Positions 36,027-45,152 of a stretch of DNA of 64,000 bases are shown here, piece by piece. The notes under the pieces were generated by a model. It worked only from the letters and a program-made list of their open reading frames with translations. It was not told the origin of the DNA and did not search any database. The number at the start of each line of letters is the position of its first letter. The stretch's first letter is position 1. Position numbers and translations under genes: made by a program. Source of the stretch: an uncultured Pelagibacteraceae bacterium (lineage in GTDB: Bacteria > Pseudomonadota > Alphaproteobacteria > Pelagibacterales > Pelagibacteraceae); the NCBI GenBank assembly GCA_902594335.1, contig CACJLY010000003.1:1-64000 (forward strand), given 5' to 3'.

Positions 36027-37201
36027 TGTCAGAAATTTATAAGATTATAGATAAGAAAAAATTAGAAGTTGTTAAGAAGCCCATTAGCAAAGCTCATGGT
36101 CTGCCAAATGAATGTTACACAAATAAAGAATACACTTTAATAGAAAGAAAAAAACTTTTTGAGGATAAATGGACAGTTATTGGTACAGCTAGCTCTCTAC
36201 CAAAAACAGGAGATGTAAAGCCATTTGACCTTTTAGGTCTACCATTGCTTATAGTTAGAAATAAAAAAAATAAAATTAAAGTTTTTCATAATGTATGTAG
36301 TCATAGAGGTGTAAAGCTTGTAGATAAACCTGGCAACATCAGAAATGTAATCAGATGTCCTTACCATTCCTGGTCTTATACAGCGGATGGAGAATTGGTA
36401 GCAACCCCTCATATTGGGGGCATGAATAAACATCAAAGTTCAAAGTTCGATAAATCTAAAAGCAATCTTAAAGAAATAAAATCTTATGTGTGGCTTGATT
36501 TAATAATTATAAATATTAGCAACAATCAAATTCCATTTGAAAAATATATCAAACCCTTAGATGATAGATGGTCTAAATTTTGGATAAGTAAAGATAGAGA
36601 GTTAATAAGTCATGCTAATGATTTTGGATACTTTAAATTAAAAGCAAAATGTAATTGGAAATTTGCAATTGAGAATTACTGTGAGAGTTATCATTTGCCC
36701 TGGGTACATCCTGGACTAAATGAATATTCCAAAATAGATCATCATTATCATATTCAAGGTTTACCCAATCGATTTGCTGGACAAGGAACAACAAATTACA
36801 ATCCTAAATTTAAAGGAAAGGAAAAATTTCCAAGCTTTCCTAATTGGCCAGAAAATAAGGAGAATATTGCAGAGTATGTTGCTCTCTTTCCTAATGTTAT
36901 GTTAGGCATTCATAAAGATCATTATTATGCATATTGGCTAGAGCCAATAGATCATGAAAATACTTTAGAACATATGGAGATATATTATGTTGGTGAGAAA
37001 GCTGCTAAATCTGAAAAATTTAAATCATTGAGAAAACAAAACCATAAATTGTGGGAAGGTATTCAGAAAGAAGATGTAGATATCATTCAACGGATGCAAA
37101 TAGGCCGCAATTCCATTGCATATAATGGTGGAAATTTTTCTCCCGATATGGATAATCCCACTCATCAATTTCATAAGTGGGTATCGACTAACCTTGTGTA
37201 G
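36026..37201 (+). CDS. Rieske non-haem iron oxygenase, large subunit
   Basis: A 391-residue ring-hydroxylating-type oxygenase alpha subunit. The Rieske [2Fe-2S] ligands are C91, H93, C111 and H114. The mononuclear iron site is in the segment ENYCESYHLPWVH (216-228), with H223 and H228, and a distal acidic residue is probably in EDVDIIQ. This arrangement is shared with glycine betaine, carnitine and proline-betaine demethylases (GbcA, CntA/YeaW, stachydrine demethylase) as well as aromatic oxygenases. Context of amine transport and demethylation favours an N-demethylase or hydroxylase. No reductase gene is adjacent. Confidence 0.85.
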   Translation: MSEIYKIIDKKKLEVVKKPISKAHGLPNECYTNKEYTLIERKKLFEDKWTVIGTASSLPKTGDVKPFDLLGLPLLIVRNKKNKIKVFHNVCSHRGVKLVDKPGNIRNVIRCPYHSWSYTADGELVATPHIGGMNKHQSSKFDKSKSNLKEIKSYVWLDLIIINISNNQIPFEKYIKPLDDRWSKFWISKDRELISHANDFGYFKLKAKCNWKFAIENYCESYHLPWVHPGLNEYSKIDHHYHIQGLPNRFAGQGTTNYNPKFKGKEKFPSFPNWPENKENIAEYVALFPNVMLGIHKDHYYAYWLEPIDHENTLEHMEIYYVGEKAAKSEKFKSLRKQNHKLWEGIQKEDVDIIQRMQIGRNSIAYNGGNFSPDMDNPTHQFHKWVSTNLV

Positions 37202-37214
37202 GAAGTGAAAATTT

Positions 37215-37655
37215 ATGTATAGACCATTACCAGATGAACTTACAATTAAGCATTCTCCTATTGAAGGACTTGGTTTATTTGCAACAAAGGAAATAAAAGC
37301 AAATACTTTTATTGGTATTACACATATTAGAGACGAACAATTCGAAAATAAATATATTAGAACTCCATTAGGTGGTTTTTATAATCACTCAGATAATCCA
37401 ACAATTCAAAGATTAGTCTCAAATGTTTTACCGACTTTAAAATTTGGTGATCCAATTGATCCAACTGTTAAAGCAAAAAAATTTAACGATAACGATGATA
37501 ATTTAGAAAATATGTATTACAATTTATTAGAAAAACCTGATGCTAAATACTTTTTTATGGTATCAATAAAAGATCTTAAACCAGGTGATGAACTTTGTGC
37601 AAATTATAATCTTTATACCTATCCAAAGACTGGTGTAGGTATTCAAATGCTATAA
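37215..37655 (+). CDS. SET-domain protein
   Basis: A 146-residue protein consisting of little more than a SET domain: GLGLFATKEI (18-27), the catalytic-core YNHSDNP (56-62, NHS) and GDELCANY (124-131) near the C-terminus. SET domains transfer methyl groups from SAM to protein lysines. Bacterial examples are uncommon and their targets mostly unknown. It lies 13 bases after the Rieske gene and 8 bases before the APS-kinase-like gene. Confidence 0.85.
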   Translation: MYRPLPDELTIKHSPIEGLGLFATKEIKANTFIGITHIRDEQFENKYIRTPLGGFYNHSDNPTIQRLVSNVLPTLKFGDPIDPTVKAKKFNDNDDNLENMYYNLLEKPDAKYFFMVSIKDLKPGDELCANYNLYTYPKTGVGIQML

Positions 37656-37663
37656 TTTTTTAA

Positions 37664-38074
37664 ATGAAAATAATTTTAATAATGGGTCTGCCAGGAGCAG
37701 GCAAAACGACATTAGCTGAACAATTGGCTCCAAAGCTTAATGCAAAAAGATTAAATGCGGACGAAGTTAGAAAAGCTGCAGATGATTGGGATTTCTCAGA
37801 AGAAGGAAGAAAAAGACAAGCAAAAAGAATGGCAGATTTTGCATTGAAATTAAAAAGTGAAGGTAATTTTGTAGTTGCTGATTTTATTTGTCCTACACCT
37901 GAAGCAAGAAGTTTATTTCCTGCAGATTATATAATTTGGGTAGATACAATTAAACAAGGAAGATTTGAAGATACAAATCAGATGTTTATTAAGCCTGAAA
38001 AATATGATTTTCATGTAACGTCTCAAGATGCTAGTGTTTGGGCTGAAAAAATTATAAAGGAGATAGTCCAATGA
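37664..38074 (+). CDS. small P-loop kinase, adenylylsulfate-kinase-like
   Basis: A 136-residue P-loop kinase. Walker A is GLPGAGKTT (8-16), followed by 'LNADEVRKAADDWDFS', a pattern like the APS-kinase substrate region, and FICPTPEAR, reminiscent of the CysC 'ISP-R' segment. It is shorter than CysC (about 200 residues). SAR11 lacks assimilatory sulfate reduction, so a different phosphoryl acceptor is likely. It overlaps the next gene by four bases (ATGA). Confidence 0.8.
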   Translation: MKIILIMGLPGAGKTTLAEQLAPKLNAKRLNADEVRKAADDWDFSEEGRKRQAKRMADFALKLKSEGNFVVADFICPTPEARSLFPADYIIWVDTIKQGRFEDTNQMFIKPEKYDFHVTSQDASVWAEKIIKEIVQ

Positions 38075-38445
38075 GTTATGAATGGGATAATAAAAAACCA
38101 ACTGCACAGATGCTTGGAAGATGGCAACCTTTCCACGAGGGTCACTACACTTTATTTAAAGAAATTATAAAAAAAACTGGTCAAGTTTGTATTCAAATTA
38201 GAGATGTTCAGGGTGTTGATGATAACCCTTTTGATTTTGAAACAGTAAAAAAAAATATAGAAGATAAATTAAATCCAGAATTTGAGGGAAGATTTAAAGT
38301 AATGATGGTCCCAAATATAACAAATATATGTTATGGAAGGGGCGTAGGTTATAAAATTGAAGAAATTGTCTTATCTGAGGAAATACAAAAAATTTCTGCT
38401 ACCAAAATTAGAGCTAAAATGAGAGAAGACGGTAAGCTAAAATAG
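38071..38445 (+). CDS. cytidylyltransferase-fold nucleotidyltransferase
   Basis: A 124-residue HxGH-superfamily nucleotidyltransferase. The signature FHEGH (H22, H25) sits where HIGH is expected, and the second motif ISATKIR (108-114) matches ISSTKIR. These enzymes join a nucleotide to a phosphorylated acceptor. Co-translation with the small kinase upstream suggests a kinase/nucleotidyltransferase pair that activates one substrate. The compact size resembles archaeal NMN adenylyltransferases; the substrate is unknown. Confidence 0.8.
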   Translation: MSYEWDNKKPTAQMLGRWQPFHEGHYTLFKEIIKKTGQVCIQIRDVQGVDDNPFDFETVKKNIEDKLNPEFEGRFKVMMVPNITNICYGRGVGYKIEEIVLSEEIQKISATKIRAKMREDGKLK

Positions 38446-38461
38446 GAAAAATAAGTTCATT

Positions 38462-39235
38462 ATGAATGTTAAGATCAAAAAATTAGGCAATGGTATAACC
38501 AATGTAATAATTAATGATCCAAAAACTTATAATTCATTATCATTTAAAACGTTAAGAGATCTTTTAAAAATATTTATTAAACTTGATAAAGACAATAGCA
38601 CGAGAGTAATAATTTTAGAGGGATCTGGCAAAGGTTTTAGCGCTGGTCATAATCTTAAAGAGGTTGGTGGAATAAAAAACAGGTCAAACCACTTAAAATT
38701 ATTTAATCTTTGCTCAAAATTAATGATGAAAATTGTAGAGGGCAAAAAACCAGTTATTGCAAAAGTTCACGGCGCAGCTTATGCAGCAGGATGTCAATTA
38801 GCTGCAAGTTGTGATTTAGCTTATAGTACAACATCAGCAACATTTGCAACACCTGGTGTAAATATTGGATTGTTTTGTAGTACGCCAATGGTTGCTGTTA
38901 GTAGAAAAGTGACTAGAAAAATTATGATGAAGATGCTTTTAACTGGCGAGCCAATAAACGCTAAATATGCAAAAGATATTGGTTTAATAAATGATTGTTA
39001 TCCAAGCAAAAAACTTAATTCAGAAGTTCTAAAAATTGCCAAAACCATTTCTTCAAAATCAAATTTAACAATTAAAATTGGTAAGCAAGCTTTCTACAAA
39101 CAATTAGAAATGCCATTAGGAGATGCATACAAATTTACGAGTAAAATGATGACTTTAAATATGGCTTCACAAGATGCAAAAGAGGGAATATCAGCTTTTT
39201 TACAAAAAAGAAAACCTAACTGGAAAAATAAATAA
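38462..39235 (+). CDS. enoyl-CoA hydratase/isomerase family protein
   Basis: A 257-residue crotonase-fold protein. The oxyanion-hole segments are visible as GKGFSAGHNLKE (about 57-68) and HGAAYAAGCQLAASCD (about 103-118). Length is normal for the family. Resembles short-chain enoyl-CoA hydratases annotated ECHDC3-like. The acyl-CoA substrate is unknown. It is 16 bases downstream of the nucleotidyltransferase gene, probably in the same transcript. Confidence 0.85.
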   Translation: MNVKIKKLGNGITNVIINDPKTYNSLSFKTLRDLLKIFIKLDKDNSTRVIILEGSGKGFSAGHNLKEVGGIKNRSNHLKLFNLCSKLMMKIVEGKKPVIAKVHGAAYAAGCQLAASCDLAYSTTSATFATPGVNIGLFCSTPMVAVSRKVTRKIMMKMLLTGEPINAKYAKDIGLINDCYPSKKLNSEVLKIAKTISSKSNLTIKIGKQAFYKQLEMPLGDAYKFTSKMMTLNMASQDAKEGISAFLQKRKPNWKNK

Positions 39236-39256
39236 TAATTATTTTAAAATTAAAAT

Positions 39257-39724
39257 ATGAACGACGATAAAATTAAATCCATTTTAAGAAAATCAAAAGT
39301 AATTGCAATGATTGGTGTAAGTTCTGAGAAAAAAGGAGAAGATAAAAAAAATCTTAAAAGAAAACCTGCAAACGTAGTCATGAAGTATATGCAAAACTTT
39401 GGTTATAAAGTGATACCCATAAACCCATTTGCAGTAGGTGAAATTGTAAATGGTGAGCCAATTGTTGAAAGCTTGGATAAAGTCAAAGAAGAAATCGATA
39501 TAGTTGATGTTTTTAGACCTTCAAACGAAGCAGAGGACATTGCAAAAGAAGTAATCAAAAAAGGAACTAAAGTATTATGGTTACAGTATGGAATTCATAG
39601 TGATGAGGCTCAAGTGATTGCTGACAAAGAAAATATTGAATTTATTTCTAACAGATGCATAAAGCAGGAATATCAAAAACTTTTTCAAAAATCTAATCCA
39701 GTTTTTCCAGTTCTAAAAGATTAA
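39257..39724 (+). CDS. CoA-binding domain protein (YccU-like)
   Basis: A 155-residue Rossmann-type CoA-binding protein similar to the N-terminal domain of succinyl-CoA synthetase alpha. It has IGVSSEKKGEDKK and YGYKVIPINPF-like strands, then VDVFRPSNEA and the conserved LWLQYGIHSDEA segment near residue 112. Members of this stand-alone family bind CoA but have no established enzymatic role. A one-base stop/start overlap links it to the flavodoxin-fold gene downstream. Confidence 0.85.
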   Translation: MNDDKIKSILRKSKVIAMIGVSSEKKGEDKKNLKRKPANVVMKYMQNFGYKVIPINPFAVGEIVNGEPIVESLDKVKEEIDIVDVFRPSNEAEDIAKEVIKKGTKVLWLQYGIHSDEAQVIADKENIEFISNRCIKQEYQKLFQKSNPVFPVLKD

Positions 39725-40293
39725 TGAAAAAAGTATTTTTGGTTTATGGTCATTATAATGAAAAATCTTTTAATTCAGCAATCAAAGATGCGTTTATAAA
39801 ATCAGCAGAAAAAAAAGGTCACTCAGTAGAATGTATAGATTTATATAAAGAAAAGTTTAACCCAGTATATGCTGGTGAAAAAGCTGACGAAGTGGTTTTA
39901 GATCATAGAAAAAAAATTGATGAAACTGATTTAATTGTCCTTGTAGCACCTATTTGGAACTATAGAATGCCAGCAATATTAGAGGGTTGGATAGATAAAG
40001 TATTAGCACCACCTTGGGCCTTTTCTTTTAAGAAACTTATCGGAAATCATGGCTACGCTGTAGGAAAACTAAAAAGTAAAAAAGCTATTATTTTCTGCAC
40101 ATATGGCTCTCCAAGATTTTCAATTACAGATTTTTTTTTAAATTTACCACTAAGAAGAATTAAAAAAGGTATTTTTAATAAGTGTGGTATTTATGACATT
40201 ACCTATAAACGATATTTTGCTGTACCATTTGTCTCTAATGAAAAAAGAATTGAATTTTTGGAAGATGTTAAAAATACAGCCAGCAATTTATAG
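39724..40293 (+). CDS. NAD(P)H:quinone oxidoreductase-like flavoprotein (flavodoxin fold)
   Basis: A 189-residue member of the NQO1/MdaB/KefF-type flavodoxin-like fold family. Family features are the N-terminal VYGHYNEKSFNSAI (phosphate-binding loop), LVAPIWNYRMPAILEGWIDKV (about 77-97) and 'TYGSPRFS'. It probably reduces quinones with FMN or FAD and NAD(P)H. Its end overlaps the next gene by 29 bases. Confidence 0.82.
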   Translation: MKKVFLVYGHYNEKSFNSAIKDAFIKSAEKKGHSVECIDLYKEKFNPVYAGEKADEVVLDHRKKIDETDLIVLVAPIWNYRMPAILEGWIDKVLAPPWAFSFKKLIGNHGYAVGKLKSKKAIIFCTYGSPRFSITDFFLNLPLRRIKKGIFNKCGIYDITYKRYFAVPFVSNEKRIEFLEDVKNTASNL

Positions 40294-40738
40294 TATCTTA
40301 TTTCTATTTATTTTTTCTTTAAATGAATTATCTGCTGAGATAAGAAAACCAAACCCAGAGATAAAACCAAGAGAAGTTATTGAGATACAACTCAATGCTT
40401 TAATGAAGAACGATAGTCCTGAAAAAGACAGCGGTATCATTCAAACTTGGTTTTTTGCTCACCCAAACAATCAAAGAGTTACAGGACCTATTGAGAGATT
40501 TAAAAACATGATTAAAACCGATTCTTATTCAATGCTTTTAAATCACGAAAATTATGAAATTGTAGAAGTTTATAAATCGAAAGGTGTTTCAACATTTGAA
40601 GTGACCATTATGGACAAAGATAAAAAGTATTACAAATTTAAATGGCAAGTTGAAAAATACGAAATTGATGGATTTTTAAAAAATTGTTGGCTAACTACCG
40701 CAGTATCTCAACCAATGCCAATGGGCTCTTCTATTTAA
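40265..40738 (+). CDS. exported DUF4864-like protein
   Basis: From the ATG at 40265 the product is 157 residues with a signal peptide (MLKIQPAIYSILFLFIFSLN, ending near ELSA), followed by a domain that resembles DUF4864: 'PREVIEIQLNALMKND', 'TWFFAHPNNQRVTGPIERF' and 'MLLNHENYEIVEV'. An upstream in-frame ATG (40184) would bury the signal peptide behind a sequence read in the wrong frame of the preceding gene, so it is rejected. Function unknown; periplasmic location is inferred. Confidence 0.72.
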   Translation: MLKIQPAIYSILFLFIFSLNELSAEIRKPNPEIKPREVIEIQLNALMKNDSPEKDSGIIQTWFFAHPNNQRVTGPIERFKNMIKTDSYSMLLNHENYEIVEVYKSKGVSTFEVTIMDKDKKYYKFKWQVEKYEIDGFLKNCWLTTAVSQPMPMGSSI

Positions 40739-40953
40739 TGAAAAAACCAAGTTTTCCAGTACGTATTGCAATACTAATGGCAATACTTTGTATCCCACCA
40801 ATTGGTGCTACCCAGATAGGATGGTATTATTTTGGGCAAACTATGGGAGTAAATTTTGGTATGGCTGCAGGAGTGGTGAGTGTGATAACTGCCGCATATT
40901 TAATGTACCAAATGGGTTGGAGAGATGACGATGATGATGATTATGACTATTAG
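40738..40953 (+). CDS. small two-helix membrane protein, 71 aa
   Basis: Starts with an ATG overlapping the upstream stop by one base (TAATG). It has two hydrophobic helices (about residues 8-31 and 37-58) and a strongly acidic tail (RDDDDDDYDY). No family recognised. An in-frame ATG at 40684 exists but would overlap the exported protein gene by 55 bases. The acidic tail could bind a divalent metal or a partner, which is speculation. Confidence 0.65.
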   Translation: MKKPSFPVRIAILMAILCIPPIGATQIGWYYFGQTMGVNFGMAAGVVSVITAAYLMYQMGWRDDDDDDYDY

Positions 40954-40993
40954 AATTATGTTTAGTTTATAAGAAAAATTTAGTAAAAATCGC

Positions 40994-43429
40994 ATGATGA
41001 AATCAAAAGCAAAAGTTGTAGTAGTAGGTGGTGGTGTTGTTGGGGTTAGTGCCCTTTATCATTTAGCTAAAAAAGGTTGGTCAGATGTTGTTTTAATTGA
41101 AAGAAAAGAATTAACTTCAGGATCTACTTGGCATGCTGCTGGATTGCTTCCATTATTTAATATGAGCTACTCGGTTGGCCAATTACATAAATATGCTGTT
41201 AACCTCTATAAAAGTTTAGAGGAAGAAACAGGCAAGAATGTCGGATTTAGTGTTGTATCAAATATTAGATTAGCAAACAACAAAGATAGAATGGATGAAT
41301 ATCATCAGTACGCTGGTGTTGCAAAAACTATTGGCGTTGATGTAAAATTTTTAACGCCAGACCAAGTAAAAGAAATTTGGCCTTTGTGTCATACTGATGA
41401 TTTAATAGGTGCAATTCAACATCCTGAAGATGGATATATTCAACCAGCTGATTTAACTCAAGCATTAGCTACGGGCGCAAGAAATAGAGGTGCTGAGATT
41501 TATAGAAATACAACAGTTCTTGCAATGAAACAAAATAAAGATGGATGGGTTATTGAAACAGATAAAGGATCTATAGAATGTGAACATGTAATTTCATGTT
41601 CAGGAAATTTTGCTAGACAAACAGGTAAGATGGTTGGTTTAGATATTCCAGTAATACCAGTTGAACATCAATATATTGTTACAGAACCACATCCAGAAAT
41701 TCAAAAAAGAAAAAAAGAAGGTCTTCCTGAAATGGGAGTTTTAAGAGATAGTGATAGTAGATGGTATATGAGAGAGGAAGCAGGCGGTTTAATTTTAGGA
41801 CCATATGAGGATGGTGCTCCTGCTTGTTATGTAGATGGTCCTTCAAAGGAATCTGAGTATGAGCTTTTCCAAGAAGATCTAGATAGACTTGCTCCTCATA
41901 TTGAAGGTGCTATTCATAGAGTTCCAGCATTTGGAGAAGTAGGAGTTAAAAAAGTTTATAATGGTGCAATTTGTTATACTCCAGATGGAAATCCTATAGT
42001 TGGTCCAGCATGGGGATTAAAGAACTTTTGGATTAATGAAGGTCATAGTTTTGGTATTACTGCAGCTGGTGGAGCTGGATGGCAACTAGCAGAGTGGATC
42101 GTTGATGGTGAACCTACTATTGACATGCTTGGTGTAGAGCCAAGAAGATATGGTGATTATTGTTCAAAATCGTATCTTAAAGAAAAAAATGAAGAAGCTT
42201 ATAGCCATGTATTTATAACTCACTTTCCAGACGAGGAAAGACCAGCCGCAAGACCTTTAAGAACAGCACCGTGTTATGACAGAATGAAAAATCTTGGTGC
42301 AGTTTTTGGTCAAAAGTTTGGATGGGAAAGACCAAACTTTTTTGCAACTGAGGGTATGGAGCAAAAGGATGATTGGTCATTTAGAAGATCTAATTGGTTT
42401 AAGGCAGTTGAAAAAGAGTGCAAAAATGTAAAAGAAAATGTTGGTCTACTAGATATGACTGCTTTTGCTAAATGTAGAATTAAAGGACCTGGAGCTGAAG
42501 AATTTTTAGATAAGTTAGTAGCTAATAAATTACCAAAAAAAGTTGGTAGAATTAATTTATGTCATGCATTGAATACAAAAGGAGGCGTTCACTCAGAATT
42601 TACAATAATGAGAGAGTCGGAAAATAGTTTTTATCTTGTTTCTGCTGGAGCCTATCAAAGATTGGATCACGATTGGATCTTTGGCTGGATGCCAAAAGAT
42701 GGATCAGTTCAATTTGAGAACTTAACAAATAGCAAAGGTGTTCTTGTGGTATCAGGACCGAAAGCAAGAGAATTAATGCAAAGGGTGTCAAATGATGATT
42801 TTTCAAATGAAAATTTTAAATGGTTAAGTGCAAAACAAGTTGATGTTGGCTTTGCACCCGTCAATGCAATGAGAGTTAACTTTGTCGGAGAACTTGGATG
42901 GGAACTTCATCATCCTATTGAATATCAAAATCATATTTTTGATAAACTTATGGATGCAGGTCAAGACCTAGGTTTAAAACCTTATGGTATTAGAGCAATG
43001 AACAGTTTAAGAGTTGAAAAATCTTATAAACTAGTTGGAACTGAATTATCTATTGAATATTCGCCTTACGAAAGTGGATTAGATAGATTTATTCATCCAA
43101 ACAAAGGAAGTTTTATTGGACTTGATGCCTTAAATAAATGGAGAGAAAAAGGCTTCGATAATAAGCTTGTTACTCTAGAGGTTCACGAAACTAATGATGC
43201 AGATGTATTAGGAAATAACCCAATTTATGAAAATGGTAGTGTTGTAGGACGTGCAACTGGTGGTGACTTTGGATTTAGACTAGGAAAATCTATCGCACTA
43301 GGAATGGTTAAACCTGAGTTAGCAAATGTTGGACAAAAACTAAGGATTGATATACTTGGTAAAATGCATGAGGCAACAATTTTAGAAGAAAGTCCTTACG
43401 ATGCAGAAAATAAATTATTGAGAGCTTAA
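40994..43429 (+). CDS. dmgdh: dimethylglycine dehydrogenase
   Basis: An 811-residue flavoprotein of the DMGDH/sarcosine dehydrogenase family: N-terminal FAD domain ([14 protein letters not shown] near residue 11), the STWHAAGL segment holding the His that carries covalent FAD in the mammalian enzymes, a central linking domain, and a C-terminal GcvT-like folate domain from about residue 430. It converts dimethylglycine to sarcosine, passing electrons to ETF and the C1 unit to THF. Genes for both ETF subunits and ETF-QO follow directly, which strongly supports this assignment. Confidence 0.9.
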   Translation: MMKSKAKVVVVGGGVVGVSALYHLAKKGWSDVVLIERKELTSGSTWHAAGLLPLFNMSYSVGQLHKYAVNLYKSLEEETGKNVGFSVVSNIRLANNKDRMDEYHQYAGVAKTIGVDVKFLTPDQVKEIWPLCHTDDLIGAIQHPEDGYIQPADLTQALATGARNRGAEIYRNTTVLAMKQNKDGWVIETDKGSIECEHVISCSGNFARQTGKMVGLDIPVIPVEHQYIVTEPHPEIQKRKKEGLPEMGVLRDSDSRWYMREEAGGLILGPYEDGAPACYVDGPSKESEYELFQEDLDRLAPHIEGAIHRVPAFGEVGVKKVYNGAICYTPDGNPIVGPAWGLKNFWINEGHSFGITAAGGAGWQLAEWIVDGEPTIDMLGVEPRRYGDYCSKSYLKEKNEEAYSHVFITHFPDEERPAARPLRTAPCYDRMKNLGAVFGQKFGWERPNFFATEGMEQKDDWSFRRSNWFKAVEKECKNVKENVGLLDMTAFAKCRIKGPGAEEFLDKLVANKLPKKVGRINLCHALNTKGGVHSEFTIMRESENSFYLVSAGAYQRLDHDWIFGWMPKDGSVQFENLTNSKGVLVVSGPKARELMQRVSNDDFSNENFKWLSAKQVDVGFAPVNAMRVNFVGELGWELHHPIEYQNHIFDKLMDAGQDLGLKPYGIRAMNSLRVEKSYKLVGTELSIEYSPYESGLDRFIHPNKGSFIGLDALNKWREKGFDNKLVTLEVHETNDADVLGNNPIYENGSVVGRATGGDFGFRLGKSIALGMVKPELANVGQKLRIDILGKMHEATILEESPYDAENKLLRA

Positions 43430-44178
43430 TGAAAATTTTAGTCGCTGTAAAAAGAGTTATTGATTATAACGTTCAAATTAGAATTAAAGATGACGGTAGT
43501 GGAGTTGTTACTGATAACGTTAAAATGTCAACAAACCCACCAGATGACAATGCTATTGAAGAAGCTGTAAAAATTAAAGAGTCAGGTAAAGCAACAGAAA
43601 TAATAGCTGTAACTGTTGGTGAGGAGAAAGCTCAAGAAACAGTCAGAAAAGCTTTAGCGGTAGGAGCGGATAGAGGAATTCATGTAAAAGTTGATGGTAC
43701 CATTGAGCCTCTTGCTGTTTCTAAAATTTTAAAAAAAATTGTTGAAAAAGAAAATCCAGACTTAGTTTTTATGGGCAAACAAGCGATTGATGATGATTGT
43801 AATCAAACGGGCCAAATGTTAGCAGCACATTTAAATTGGCCACAAGCAACTTTTGCTTCAAAAATAGAAGTAAATGATAAATCATTACAAGTTACTAGAG
43901 AAGTGGATGAAGGTTTAGAAACTATTGAAGTCAATACACCAGCTATTGTTACATGTGATTTAAGATTAAATGAGCCAAGATATGCGTCATTGCCAAATAT
44001 TATGAAGGCTAAGAAAAAACCTATTGAACAGATTAATGCGTCAGATCTAGGAGTTGATACAAACCCTAGAATAGAACATATTAAAATTGAAGAACCGCCA
44101 AAAAGAAAAGCGGGTATTAAAGTTGCGAGTGTTGAGGAATTAGTACAAAAATTAAAAAATGAGGCAAAGGTAATTTAA
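43429..44178 (+). CDS. etfB: electron transfer flavoprotein beta subunit
   Basis: A 249-residue EtfB with the family start ([19 protein letters not shown]) and the signature region [21 protein letters not shown] split across about residues 160-185. It accepts electrons from the DMGDH encoded upstream and binds AMP. One-base overlaps at both ends link it to DMGDH and etfA, giving fixed stoichiometry. Confidence 0.96.
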   Translation: MKILVAVKRVIDYNVQIRIKDDGSGVVTDNVKMSTNPPDDNAIEEAVKIKESGKATEIIAVTVGEEKAQETVRKALAVGADRGIHVKVDGTIEPLAVSKILKKIVEKENPDLVFMGKQAIDDDCNQTGQMLAAHLNWPQATFASKIEVNDKSLQVTREVDEGLETIEVNTPAIVTCDLRLNEPRYASLPNIMKAKKKPIEQINASDLGVDTNPRIEHIKIEEPPKRKAGIKVASVEELVQKLKNEAKVI

Positions 44179-45131
44179 TGTCAGTTTTATTAATAGCAGA
44201 GCATAACAACAAAGAAGTAAAACCATTTACATTGAATGCAATTACAGCTGCATCACAAATAGATCAAGATCTTCATGTATTATTAATTGGAAGTAAGGTA
44301 GATGATGTTGCAAAATCTTTATCTGAAGTTCCTTTAGTAAAAAAAGTTCTGCATATAGATCATGAAATTTATGAAAATTATATTGCTGAAAATTATACTG
44401 CAGCAATTTTAAAACACGCTGATAAATATTCACATATTATTTGCTCAGCAAATACATTTGGAAAAAACCTTATGCCAAGAGTTGCAGCATTATTGGATAT
44501 TTCACAAGTAAGTGATATTATAAAAGTTATATCTCCTGATACCTTTCTAAGACCAATTTATGCAGGAAATGCATTTGCTACAGTTAAAAGTAATGATGAG
44601 AGAAAATGTGTTACTATTAGACCAACATCATTTGAAGCAGCTGAAACAACCGGTGGATCTGCCGAAATAGAAAAAATTGATGCAGCAGATCAAACTGAAA
44701 ATACAAAATTTATAAATAGAGAAGAAATCAAATCAGATAGACCTGAATTAGGCACAGCCAGAATAGTAATTTCAGGTGGTAGAGGCTTACAAAGTGGTGA
44801 AAATTTTAAACTAATAACTGATGTAGCGGACAAATTAAACGCAGCAATTGGAGCTTCAAGAGCTGCAGTTGATGCCGGATATATCACAAACGAACATCAA
44901 GTGGGACAAACAGGAAAAGTTGTTGTGCCCGATTTATATATAGCAGTTGGAATTTCTGGAGCCATTCAACATTTAGCAGGAATGAAAGAAAGCAAAGTTA
45001 TTGTTGCTATAAATAAAGATGGTGAAGCACCTATTTTTAGTGTCGCAGATTACGGCCTGGAAGCTGATTTATTCGAAGCACTTCCTCAATTCTTAGAGGA
45101 ACTGAACAAATTAAACACTATACAAAAATAA
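44178..45131 (+). CDS. etfA: electron transfer flavoprotein alpha subunit
   Basis: A 317-residue EtfA with the FAD-binding C-terminal domain: SGGRGLQSGENF (about 197-208), GASRAAVDAGY and VGQTGKVV, then the PDLYIAVGISGAIQHLAGM segment. It carries FAD and hands electrons to ETF-QO, encoded 21 bases downstream. Confidence 0.96.
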   Translation: MSVLLIAEHNNKEVKPFTLNAITAASQIDQDLHVLLIGSKVDDVAKSLSEVPLVKKVLHIDHEIYENYIAENYTAAILKHADKYSHIICSANTFGKNLMPRVAALLDISQVSDIIKVISPDTFLRPIYAGNAFATVKSNDERKCVTIRPTSFEAAETTGGSAEIEKIDAADQTENTKFINREEIKSDRPELGTARIVISGGRGLQSGENFKLITDVADKLNAAIGASRAAVDAGYITNEHQVGQTGKVVVPDLYIAVGISGAIQHLAGMKESKVIVAINKDGEAPIFSVADYGLEADLFEALPQFLEELNKLNTIQK

Positions 45132-45152
45132 CAAATACTGTAAGAAATTAGT

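Noticed and set aside
37664..38445. Phosphoramidate (MeOPN-like) pathway, using the APS-kinase-like gene, the nucleotidyltransferase and the amidotransferase at 14677
   Set aside because: The known pathway uses a different nucleotidyltransferase fold (sugar-nucleotidyltransferase type, not HxGH), and the amidotransferase gene is 23 kb away in another operon.
40184..40264. Upstream start for the DUF4864-like gene
   Set aside because: It would place 27 residues read inside the preceding flavoprotein gene ahead of a clean signal peptide.
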